A stretch of 64,000 nucleotides of DNA from Bin127 sp034423055 (GTDB lineage Bacteria > Chloroflexota > Dehalococcoidia > Lucifugimonadales > Lucifugimonadaceae). The stretch is taken from positions 1-64,000 of the forward strand of contig DAOUJE010000051.1 in assembly GCA_034423055.1 (NCBI GenBank). The letters are read 5' to 3'. Positions 27,063 to 35,020 of this stretch are shown piece after piece. The position numbers were made by a program, and so were the translations under genes. Position 1 is the stretch's first letter, and the number at the start of each line of letters is the position of its first letter. The notes beneath the pieces were generated by a model. The model saw only the letters and a program-made list of their open reading frames with translations. It searched no databases and was not told where the DNA came from.

Positions 27063-27669
27063 GAATGTCGTTGCTGGGAAACGACCTCTCGCCGTATATC
27101 GAGTCAATCACGGCTGGTCAGACACGACACCAACCGACGCCATCATGCTTGCCGGATCGTTTCGCCCATTACATCGGGCGCATCGGACGTTGCTTGAAAC
27201 GGGCTTGTCTATAACTGGAAAGGCACTGACCCCCTGTTTCGAAATCTCGGTTCGCAATGTTGAGAAGCCCGAAATCGCAACTTCCGAATTAGATGAACGG
27301 GTGCAACAGTTCCAAGAACCGAGAGACATCGTCGTAATCACCCGCGCTGCTACATTCCTGGAAAAGGCCCGATTGATGCCAGGGACAACCTTTGTAATCG
27401 GCTACGACACCGCTGTCAGGCTCTTCGACGATCGCTTCTACGCCGACACCGAGTCGCCCACGCCAAGCCTAGACGCGATGAGTGAGCTGCGAGATTTGGG
27501 CTCGCGTTTCATCGTCGGAGGCCGACATGGTCCTGACGGCACATTCAAGACGATACGCGATGTGTTTATACCTCCCGGATTTGAGGGACTGCTAATCGAG
27601 ATTCCAGAGGAGCAATTCTCGGATCCGATTTCTTCCACGCAGCTTCGGAGTTCTCAAACCTCTGACTGA
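27040..27669 (+). CDS. Nucleotidylyltransferase-like protein (HxGH-type, NMNAT/CTP transferase fold)
   Basis: 209 residues from ATG 27040. The nucleotide-binding motif appears as GSFRPLHRAHRTLLE, with LHRAH in place of HxGH, and the C-terminal ISSTQLRSS corresponds to the SST.IR motif of cytidylyl/adenylyltransferases. The glycine of HxGH is alanine. Between them lie PGTTFVIGYDTAVRLFDDRFY, similar to the central sheet of NMN adenylyltransferases. It overlaps the CinA-like gene by 23 bp, so the two are translated together. An NMN or related nucleotide as substrate is inference. Confidence 0.65.
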   Translation: MSNASYIENVVAGKRPLAVYRVNHGWSDTTPTDAIMLAGSFRPLHRAHRTLLETGLSITGKALTPCFEISVRNVEKPEIATSELDERVQQFQEPRDIVVITRAATFLEKARLMPGTTFVIGYDTAVRLFDDRFYADTESPTPSLDAMSELRDLGSRFIVGGRHGPDGTFKTIRDVFIPPGFEGLLIEIPEEQFSDPISSTQLRSSQTSD

Positions 27670-27734
27670 TCCAACCAACTTACAATCGAAATTCGACCTA
27701 AAACACCCGCCTGAAACCGAATAGGACGCATGAA

Positions 27735-28322
27735 TTGACCGAAACTCAAAACCCGCGTATCGCTAGCGCCGACGTGGACCCGCTGTTCATCAACCGTTGG
27801 TCACCACGCTCTTTCTCCGACGAGCCCCTCACCGACGCCGAAATAGCTTCACTGTTCGAAGGCGCACGATGGTCGCCCTCGTCGTTCAACCGGCAACCGT
27901 GGCTGTTCGTATACGAAACCGACGGACCGGATCGCGAGATTTTCAACTCGATACTGATGGAAGGAAATCGAATTTGGGCTAGCAAAGCACCGTTACTCGG
28001 GTTTATCTTCGCTGCAACCAAATCGCCTGATGGACGACGAAATCGAGTTGCTCAATTCGATTCGGGTGCGGCTTGGATGTCGTTGGCGCTTCAAGCTAGG
28101 TCGATGGGACTTTACACTCACGGTATGGGCGGAATCGATCTAGACGCGGCCCACGAAAAACTCGATGTTTCCACGGAGTTCTATACCGTGATGTGCGGAT
28201 TCGTTGTCGGCAGGATCGGACCCCGAGAAGCGTTGCCCGAAGATTTGCAGGAACGCGAATCTCCGAACGACCGCAAGCCGATCAGCGAAATCGCCCATCG
28301 GGGCGTGATGGCATCCGGCTAG
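27735..28322 (+). CDS. Nitroreductase-family flavoprotein
   Basis: 195 residues with a TTG start; the ATG at 27730 is followed at once by a stop (ATGAATTGA). FMN-binding landmarks: NRWSPRSFSDEPL (arginine-serine start of the fold), ARWSPSSFNRQPWLFV and GAAWMSLALQARSMGLYTHGMGG. The family reduces nitro groups, quinones or enones with NAD(P)H. Its stop overlaps the convergent SDR gene by four bases. Confidence 0.85.
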   Translation: MTETQNPRIASADVDPLFINRWSPRSFSDEPLTDAEIASLFEGARWSPSSFNRQPWLFVYETDGPDREIFNSILMEGNRIWASKAPLLGFIFAATKSPDGRRNRVAQFDSGAAWMSLALQARSMGLYTHGMGGIDLDAAHEKLDVSTEFYTVMCGFVVGRIGPREALPEDLQERESPNDRKPISEIAHRGVMASG

Positions 28323-29173
28323 TCCAGAGCGTTGAACGTGAAGTTGTCGTCGGGGTGTTCGAGCGCGTAGCGCGCCTGCCGCAATCCGAATTTCTCTTGG
28401 AGTTGGACGGTCAATCCGCCATCGATCATCAACGTGTGGCCCGTGATGAAGGAAGCGTCATCCGAGCATAGGAACGCGATACCAGCCGCGATCTCTTCGG
28501 GTTTGCCGGTCCGTCTCAACGGGTATTGATCAGCGAAAAACGCATGACCAGTAGGGTTTTGCTGCCACATCTCGGCGAGACCTTCGCCCACGATGTGGCC
28601 GGGACCTATGGCGTTCGCGCGAATGCCGTCGGGGCCGTACTCCACCGCTAACTGACGGGTCAGTCCAACTACCGCAGCCTTCCCCGTCTCGTATACCAAC
28701 ATCCCCGTTTCCTGAAGGTAAGAATGAACGGACGCAAGATTGATAATCGATCCACCACCCACAGCACGCATGTGCGGGACTGCATGTTTAGCCCCGAGGT
28801 ACAACGCTTTCACGAGCACATCAATGCCGTAGTCCCAATCCTCCTCTTCGACGCTCAGCGCGTCGCCGTGAATGCGAGATTCGCCGGAAATGACGCTGAA
28901 CGCGTTCTGAACCAAGATGTCTAGGCGACCGAAAGCGTCAATCGTATCGTCGACCATTCGACGACAGTCGTCGGATGAAGATACATCGATGTGGGAAGCG
29001 ACGGCGGTACCGCCAGCATCGGCAATGCGTTCTACGTTCGCTGCGGCAGCCTCGTCGTCGATGTCGGCAATCAGCACGCTTGCGCCTTCTGCGGCCAACC
29101 GCCGCGCTGTGGCCCCTCCGATGCCCAGCGCGCCACCCGTGATCAATGCAGCTTTCCCTTCGAATCTTGCCAT
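28319..29173 (-). CDS. Short-chain dehydrogenase/reductase
   Basis: 284 residues from ATG 29173, preceded by GGAGGT. Motifs: TGGALGIGGA (cofactor), VQNAFSV in place of NNAG, catalytic serine in INLASVHSY, YETGK as YxxxK and ITGHTLMIDGG. A C-terminal extension of about 30 residues (LRQARYALEHPDDNFTFNALD) is unusual. A role in sugar or hydroxyacid oxidation is typical but not provable. Divergent from the kinase-like gene with an 87-bp gap. Confidence 0.85.
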   Translation of the reverse strand: MARFEGKAALITGGALGIGGATARRLAAEGASVLIADIDDEAAAANVERIADAGGTAVASHIDVSSSDDCRRMVDDTIDAFGRLDILVQNAFSVISGESRIHGDALSVEEEDWDYGIDVLVKALYLGAKHAVPHMRAVGGGSIINLASVHSYLQETGMLVYETGKAAVVGLTRQLAVEYGPDGIRANAIGPGHIVGEGLAEMWQQNPTGHAFFADQYPLRRTGKPEEIAAGIAFLCSDDASFITGHTLMIDGGLTVQLQEKFGLRQARYALEHPDDNFTFNALD

Positions 29174-29260
29174 CGAACTTTTACCTCCAAGTGATTTGCC
29201 TGCGTGTGATGATATAGCCACCTTGTTGATGCACTTATGGGCAATTAGCATCAACTAGCT

Positions 29261-30349
29261 ATGCCGTTGCAAGCAACTCATGTTGACATCGATCTCGCCT
29301 GCGAAAGCGGGGACCCCCGTCAGGTCGGTGATGCGCTACTTTCCATGGCCAGTTTCGACGATGCGTCTGTCGCGTCCTATCAAGAATTGGCAGGTGGCAA
29401 CCCCATGATGGCCCAGGTTTTCCGGATTTCTATTGATGGAGGTCCGCGAATTCCCAGCACGGCGGTCGTTAAGATCCCCGCCAAGTGTGAGGTGGATCGC
29501 CGCCGGGAATCAGCGACCGGGGCGTACGCGCGAGAGGCAGAGGTTTACGACCTGTTGAAAAACATGCAAGGCGATTTTCAACCGATCATCTATTCTTCCA
29601 TGTACGATCCTCAGACGAAGTTGGCGGCGTTGCTGATCGAGGACCTGGGAGATTTGCCACCGCGGAGTGAATTTGATCTCGAGTTGGTTCGCAGCGTGCT
29701 GGAGAACTTGGCTCTAATCCATCGGAGGTACTGGGGCGCAAGAAGTATCGGATCGGCGTGGTGGATACGAAATGGGCGACGCGCCGACATCTTCAACGAC
29801 GACACAGAACTGTTTGCGGTCAAGTGGGAAGCGTTGGCGAATTCGCCCAGCCTCCATCCCTGCGATGACCCGGAAGTTGACAAAGTGGGCGAATACCTCA
29901 ACTTGGAGTTGCTCAACGTCCTTGATCAACTTGACGATCGACCACCGACATTGACGCACGGGGACCTTCATACGGCCAACTTTATGTTCCGACGAAGCCG
30001 ATCGAAAGTCGAACCCGTGCTGATCGATTGGCAGGAAACAGTTTATTGCGGTGCGAGCAGCGATGTGGCGAAGTTCCTTTCAACGACGCTTGATCCGAGC
30101 GCCACAGCGGAGCACTTCGACGATCTCGTCGCGAGTTATCACGACGGGTTGGGTTATCAGATTACAGCCCGCTACCCGTACATCACGTTTCGGAGGGATG
30201 TGATGTTGGGGTTGCTAGGGACGTTTGCCAACTATGTCATCGCCGCCGACACTGCGGAGGACGCGTACAACGATCCGACGGCGGTAAATGGATCGTTGAG
30301 GCAGGTCTCTCGGAATATCAGCGTTTTACGACCACTCGACGAGTTATGA
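29261..30349 (+). CDS. Aminoglycoside phosphotransferase/ecdysteroid kinase-like protein
   Basis: 362 residues with the kinase-like catalytic core LTHGDLHTANFMFRRS (HGDxHxxN) followed by PVLIDWQETVYCGASSDVAKFLST (metal-binding DW). An N-lobe with TAVVKIPAKCEVDRR supplies the lysine. Looks like the CHK/EcKL subfamily of APH-fold phosphotransferases that act on small alcohols. Substrate unknown; no resistance role is implied. Confidence 0.78.
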   Translation: MPLQATHVDIDLACESGDPRQVGDALLSMASFDDASVASYQELAGGNPMMAQVFRISIDGGPRIPSTAVVKIPAKCEVDRRRESATGAYAREAEVYDLLKNMQGDFQPIIYSSMYDPQTKLAALLIEDLGDLPPRSEFDLELVRSVLENLALIHRRYWGARSIGSAWWIRNGRRADIFNDDTELFAVKWEALANSPSLHPCDDPEVDKVGEYLNLELLNVLDQLDDRPPTLTHGDLHTANFMFRRSRSKVEPVLIDWQETVYCGASSDVAKFLSTTLDPSATAEHFDDLVASYHDGLGYQITARYPYITFRRDVMLGLLGTFANYVIAADTAEDAYNDPTAVNGSLRQVSRNISVLRPLDEL

Positions 30350-30375
30350 AACTCTGTCGGTGCGGGTCACGTGAG

Positions 30376-31599
30376 CTATAAGACACGCCACCACGGCGCG
30401 GCTAGAACATCTGAGGTTAACCATTCAGTTGTGTCGCCGCCATGCAGCAACAACCCGTACCGGGACTTTTCACCATACTCCTTGCGGAAAGTGCGAAGGT
30501 GCCTAGTGTCCCTCAGTCTGGGGCGTGTTGTCGCTTTCACCTCGATCGGCAACAACCGATTTCCCGCTTCTATCACGAAATCGACCTCTTCCCCGGTCGA
30601 AGTCCGCCAATAGAAGATTCCGGTTGGCTCCAATCGAGCGTCTCGCCACGCGAGGAGGTCGTTCAACACCAGATTCTCCAAATGGACGCCGTCAGGTTCG
30701 GATATTTGGGCAAGATGCAACGCTATGCCAGTGTCCCCCCAATAAAGTTTCGGCGATTTGATCAACCGTTTGGTTCGATTTACGGCATAGGCACTGACTC
30801 GAACGATGAGGTACGACGTTTCCAACAGGTTGAGGTAGCGACCCACTGTTGGTTGAGACATCGCTAGGTCTCGACCTATCTCCGTCTGATTGACTACTGA
30901 TCCGATCCGGAGCGACGATGCGCGCATCAATCTTCGAAAATCTGGCAGCGCGGAGATTGCTGACAGTTCAAGCAGGTCTCTCTCCAAGTAAGTCCGAACG
31001 TACCCTTCAAACCAAATCAACCGCTGTCGCGGCGTTTTGAGTTCCAAGGCCGGCAACGGAAAGCCGCCGCGCATAGCGAGTGCTCGCCAGTCTTCCGCCT
31101 CTGCCGGTTGCCCCGTTACGACCTCACGCCAATCTTCATCCCGACCATCAACAAGGTCATCCCAGACCCCTGTGCTGCCGATTCCCAGTTGCTCACGTCG
31201 CGTCATCGGCCAAAGCGTCAGGTAGCTGGCACGACCCGCAAGCGATTCCGATACTTGCTTCATCAGCAAGAAGTTTGCCGAACCAGTAAGCAGGAACTTG
31301 CCGGCTTGCCGATTCGTGTCGATATCGAATTTGACTGCGTTTAACAGCTTGGGTACCCGTTGCACCTCGTCTATTGTTATCGGTTGCGTGCCGCCTACCA
31401 GAGCCTCCGGATCGCTCTCCGCGACCTCGCGCGTGTCCAAGTCGTCAAGCGTTACAAAACGGCGTGGCTCGGATGTGAGTTTCTGCGCCAGCGTGCTCTT
31501 GCCAGCTTGTCGGGCACCGGTCACAACCACGGTGGGCATGATGCTGAGTAGTTCGTCTAGTGTCGACGCAACTCTGCGTTCGAGTGTTTTTTCATTCAT
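30376..31599 (-). CDS. AAA-type ATPase with DUF4143 C-terminal domain
   Basis: 407 residues from ATG 31599 (another ATG at 31617 lies in an inverted repeat). Walker A GARQAGKSTLAQKL, Walker B-like PITIDEVQRVPKLL, sensor segment FLLTGSANFLLM, then a DUF4143 domain with a winged-helix portion (NQTEIGRDLAMSQPTVGRYLNLLE) and a nuclease-like end GEEVDFVIEAGNRLLPIEVKAT (D...E.K arrangement). Function of this widespread family is unclear. The upstream region has a palindrome and tandem repeats suggesting autoregulation. Confidence 0.82.
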   Translation of the reverse strand: MNEKTLERRVASTLDELLSIMPTVVVTGARQAGKSTLAQKLTSEPRRFVTLDDLDTREVAESDPEALVGGTQPITIDEVQRVPKLLNAVKFDIDTNRQAGKFLLTGSANFLLMKQVSESLAGRASYLTLWPMTRREQLGIGSTGVWDDLVDGRDEDWREVVTGQPAEAEDWRALAMRGGFPLPALELKTPRQRLIWFEGYVRTYLERDLLELSAISALPDFRRLMRASSLRIGSVVNQTEIGRDLAMSQPTVGRYLNLLETSYLIVRVSAYAVNRTKRLIKSPKLYWGDTGIALHLAQISEPDGVHLENLVLNDLLAWRDARLEPTGIFYWRTSTGEEVDFVIEAGNRLLPIEVKATTRPRLRDTRHLRTFRKEYGEKSRYGLLLHGGDTTEWLTSDVLAAPWWRVL

Positions 31600-31614
31600 A
31601 TTGTTTATGATAAT

Positions 31615-31667
31615 CATTCACGTCGTGAATGGATTACAAGCATTGCGTGAATAGATTACAAACATTT
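31615..31667 (-). promoter_or_regulatory. Palindrome plus two 22-bp direct repeats upstream of the DUF4143 ATPase gene
   Basis: CATTCACG-T-CGTGAATG (31615-31631) is a perfect 8-bp inverted repeat. Its right half begins a direct repeat: CGTGAATGGATTACAAGCAT (31624-31645) and CGTGAATAGATTACAAACAT (31646-31667), period 22, about two helical turns. Likely binding sites for a regulator, possibly the ATPase's own winged helix. Confidence 0.55.
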
Positions 31668-31740
31668 CATGCGCGAATCCAAATGGCACCTTGAAGACAT
31701 GGCAACGATTCGGCGGGTGTTGTGCCACCGAGAACGGCAG

Positions 31741-33105
31741 CTAGCTAATCGTGAAAGAAGATGCCCCGCTGCTCGCCATTCCGTGGGCATGTTGCCTAGA
31801 AAGGTCGCTCAGCATGACGAGAGTGTCCGAGTACCCCATCACTCGCGTTGAGAATTCTTCCTCGTCGTCAAGAAGCGAAAAACCACCTCGGCGCGAAGCA
31901 ATCTCTCCATTTGAGAAGAATCCAGCCATCGGGATGTCGCCGAAACGCTCGGCGATGATCTTTGCGTCGTGATCATCTTCCTCGAACATTCGATAACCGC
32001 GAGCGACCGAGTTGAAACACAGCATCGCATCGATGTTCTTGCCTCGCTCGACCACATGCGACACATAGTTGTCGAGATTCTGAGTGAGGCGTTGCGATGC
32101 CAGTTCGCCGTCACGAACGTGGAACTGGAGCGCCTGCCCCTCTTCGACCAGGTCTCCGATCATCATCGCTCCGGTCTCTTGGTCGATATCCATGATGTTG
32201 CGCATCACGTAGTCGGGGTCCATCAATACGCCGCTGGATTCCAGCCCGACCACGAGCGTCCGTTTCATCCGGATCTGACTCAAAGGATCGGCGTTCAGGA
32301 AAATGTCCTCCAATACCGCCATCGGGTTACGATCATCCAGCCGATGGATCTCGTTGCGGATCGATTTGGTGATGACCATGCTCGGACCGACAGGCTCTTC
32401 GCTTCCAGAAACAATAGTGTCGGCATCGAAGTTCTGCTTCATTAGGAGTCCAACAGCGCCATGGTGCCGCAGTTCGTCTCCGAAGAACAATCGATTCTCT
32501 CCGTATTCGTGGCCGCCACTCACGAGCGCACCGAATTTCATCACCGATGGAAAAACCGAATCGAGCATTGAGAGCGAGTATTCGGTCGAAACGGTTAACG
32601 GATCGATGAAAACCAGCATCAGACCGTTTTCAAAATCGACAGGATCGGCTCCGATCGTGTCGGCGAGCGATTCCGGAGTCGCTTCTTTGCCACATGCCTG
32701 CTTGTCACTGAAGGCGAACGGTTGGATCGCGTCTGTGTCGCAGGTCGCGGCGAGGACCGAGAGTCCCGGTCCCGTTTCGAGCTCGCGGCCGGAACCGATC
32801 ACGCCGGAACCGGAACAACCAATTACTACGTCGGGGCCAAGATTGCGGTGTATTGCGGGTAGGATATGTCCAAAATCCGCGTACTTAGGCGATGACGCGA
32901 ACACCATCGCTATGTCGGGCGATTGACCATCTAACTCCGACTTGATCTCATCGCACATCGCTTCGACTTCATCGGAGTCGTCGTAGTTGTCGCAAATCAC
33001 CGCCGCGAATCGTTGCGAATGCAGGTCGCGATCCCGGGGCACTCGCACAGGGTTTGACGGTGCAGTCGCACTGTAATTCGAGCCCCACTGAAACTCTGCC
33101 TGCAT
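31741..33105 (-). CDS. FIST-domain sensory protein
   Basis: 454 residues from ATG 33105, with GGAGAAGGA upstream. An N-terminal FIST domain (DIAMVFASSPKYADFGHILP, VVIGCSGSGVIGSGRELE) and a C-terminal FIST_C domain (GAMMIGDLVEEGQALQFHVRDGE, FNSVARGYRMFEE, PMAGFFSNGEIA). The family is thought to sense small ligands such as amino acids in signal transduction. No kinase or output domain is fused or adjacent. Confidence 0.82.
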   Translation of the reverse strand: MQAEFQWGSNYSATAPSNPVRVPRDRDLHSQRFAAVICDNYDDSDEVEAMCDEIKSELDGQSPDIAMVFASSPKYADFGHILPAIHRNLGPDVVIGCSGSGVIGSGRELETGPGLSVLAATCDTDAIQPFAFSDKQACGKEATPESLADTIGADPVDFENGLMLVFIDPLTVSTEYSLSMLDSVFPSVMKFGALVSGGHEYGENRLFFGDELRHHGAVGLLMKQNFDADTIVSGSEEPVGPSMVITKSIRNEIHRLDDRNPMAVLEDIFLNADPLSQIRMKRTLVVGLESSGVLMDPDYVMRNIMDIDQETGAMMIGDLVEEGQALQFHVRDGELASQRLTQNLDNYVSHVVERGKNIDAMLCFNSVARGYRMFEEDDHDAKIIAERFGDIPMAGFFSNGEIASRRGGFSLLDDEEEFSTRVMGYSDTLVMLSDLSRQHAHGMASSGASSFTIS

Positions 33106-33265
33106 GAAGCGTCCTTCTCCGAAATCCTGAGTTCGTTTTGCACCACTCAGACCTTGAGCCCGACACGGTACTCGTCGTGGTGCGTGATTGTGATTGTGGC
33201 AAATCACGGCGAGTCGAAACAATAAGGCGGAATACGACTCGACTCCAATCTCAAGCGATTGAGGA

Positions 33266-34591
33266 TCAGAGGCGAGAGAGCGCCCGCCCTGTCGCTTCGA
33301 TGGTTTCGTCGATCTGCTCAGAGGTGTGGGCGGACGACATATGCACTCGCCCGTTGGACGAAAGGCGGATTCCCTCTCGCATCATCTCAGCCGCGAACTG
33401 GACGTATCGAGCATCGTCGCACTTGGTGGCATGGTCGCGGTAGTTACGGATTGTGTCGCCGCTGCGGTTGAACGAGATTCCGAAAACGCTGCCGAGGCCC
33501 TGGACGTGGATCTCGGTTTCGGTCTCCATGCCGACCCGGCGCAGGCCGTCGATCAGCCGTTGCCCATTTCGATTCAATTCGGCGTAGAAGGCGTCACCTT
33601 TAGATTGGAGATGCGTCAGTGTCGCGTGGGCGGCGGATATCGACATGACGTTGGAGTTGAAGCTTCCGCCGTGATAAACCTCGCCGCTCCCGAGCATGTC
33701 CATGATGTCTCGCCGGCCTGCAAGCATTGCGATAGGGAAGCCCGCGGCGATAGATTTAGCGTAAGTGGCAAGATCAGGGGTGATGCCGAGGAGTTCCTGG
33801 GCGCCGCCATACGCGACACGGAAACCAGTGATGACTTCATCGAAGATGACTAGCGCTCCGTGGCGATGAGCGATCTCATTAACGGCTTCAAGGTAGCCCG
33901 GTTCGGGCATGATGCAGTTGGTGTTGGCGTTGATGGGCTCCATGATGATGGCAGCGACCTGGCCCCGATTGCGATCGAACGCGGCTTCGAGGCGTTCGAT
34001 GTCGTTCCATTGGCAAGGGACCACTTGGGATGCCGCACCTGGGTCCATGCCTGCTGATTCACCTACAACGTTCGGAGATTCGACATCGCCAGCTTTGTCG
34101 ATGGGTGGGTGGACGGAGTGATTCACGCTGTCCATCCATCCGTGGTAGTGACCTTCGAACCTTATGTACTTTGTTCTGCCAGTGTAACCTCTGGCGAGCC
34201 TCAGCGCAAGTTGGTCGATCTCTGTGCCGGAACTGGCGAAGCGCACGGTGCAGTTCGGAATGGGCACGGCATCGGCTGCCATCTCCGCGACTTCGAGTTC
34301 ACGCTCGAACTGGGCAGCAAAGACGTAGCCTTTACGCATGTCCTCGGACACTTGGTCAGATACGAATTCTGGGGCGTGGCCGAAGATGTTGGGGCCCATG
34401 CCTTGGATGTAGTCGATGTACTCGTTGCCGTCAGCATCCCACATCAGCGCGCCTTGAGCACGATCGAAGAATAGCGGTTCGCCTCCGGGTTCATTGAGTC
34501 TGATCTGTGAAGAGATGCCGCCGGCGACGACGCGACGGGCGCGATCCATGAGTTCGCGAGATCGTTGTCGTTTGGGCTGTTGCGCTGACAT
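33266..34591 (-). CDS. Class III aminotransferase, glutamate-1-semialdehyde aminomutase-like
   Basis: 441 residues. PLP-dependent fold type I: the lysine sits in LATYAKSIAAGFPIAML, the aspartate in LVIFDEVITGFRVAYGG, and the phosphate-binding segment in RFASSGTEIDQLALRLAR. It resembles HemL but HemL's SSGTEA reads SSGTEI and the protein is not next to haem genes. It may therefore be one of the many HemL-like catabolic aminotransferases. Three nt-scale spacing (12 bp) to the VOC gene upstream suggests co-transcription. Confidence 0.8.
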   Translation of the reverse strand: MSAQQPKRQRSRELMDRARRVVAGGISSQIRLNEPGGEPLFFDRAQGALMWDADGNEYIDYIQGMGPNIFGHAPEFVSDQVSEDMRKGYVFAAQFERELEVAEMAADAVPIPNCTVRFASSGTEIDQLALRLARGYTGRTKYIRFEGHYHGWMDSVNHSVHPPIDKAGDVESPNVVGESAGMDPGAASQVVPCQWNDIERLEAAFDRNRGQVAAIIMEPINANTNCIMPEPGYLEAVNEIAHRHGALVIFDEVITGFRVAYGGAQELLGITPDLATYAKSIAAGFPIAMLAGRRDIMDMLGSGEVYHGGSFNSNVMSISAAHATLTHLQSKGDAFYAELNRNGQRLIDGLRRVGMETETEIHVQGLGSVFGISFNRSGDTIRNYRDHATKCDDARYVQFAAEMMREGIRLSSNGRVHMSSAHTSEQIDETIEATGRALSRL

Positions 34592-34603
34592 TGGTTGCTG
34601 ATC

Positions 34604-34963
34604 CTAGTGGTCTGGGTTGACGAGGCAGAATTCGTTGCCTTCAGGGTCTTGCATGACGATCCATCGAGTTTCGCCGAATTCACGTTCTGCCACCAGTGTC
34701 GCGCCTAAGGCGACAATGCGCTCAGCCTCGGCTTTCAGATCGTCGGTTTTGAACTCCATGTGAAGGCGATTTTTGGCGGTCTTGGTTTCGGGAACTTGCA
34801 GGATGATCATGCGGGGTTGGGGCGGATCGTCGGAAGTGAGAACGGCTAGGTATGGGAAGTGCGAATCGGCGACTTTGTAATCTGTAGCCTCGCACCAAAA
34901 TCTGGCCAACGATTCAACATCGATAGCATCCATTGCTAGTCCCCAAAATCCGAAGTCAGACAT
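34604..34963 (-). CDS. VOC (glyoxalase/bleomycin-resistance fold) protein
   Basis: 119 residues. Two beta-alpha-beta-beta-beta units: GFWGLAMDAIDVESLARFWCEATDY and the C-terminal LVAEREFGETRWIVMQDPEGNEFCLV, with metal-ligand type positions (H in LHMEFKTDD, E in GNEFCLV). Such single-domain proteins bind metals and small molecules; specific function unknown. Confidence 0.8.
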   Translation of the reverse strand: MSDFGFWGLAMDAIDVESLARFWCEATDYKVADSHFPYLAVLTSDDPPQPRMIILQVPETKTAKNRLHMEFKTDDLKAEAERIVALGATLVAEREFGETRWIVMQDPEGNEFCLVNPDH

Positions 34964-35020
34964 TACGCTCCATTCTGTTGGCGAGCCCCCTTGTGGAGAA
35001 GTCGGCGACGCAGATGCGCT

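Noticed and set aside
33266..34591. hemL (haem synthesis) for the class III aminotransferase
   Set aside because: The SSGTEA motif is altered and no haem gene adjoins; a HemL-like catabolic enzyme is as likely.
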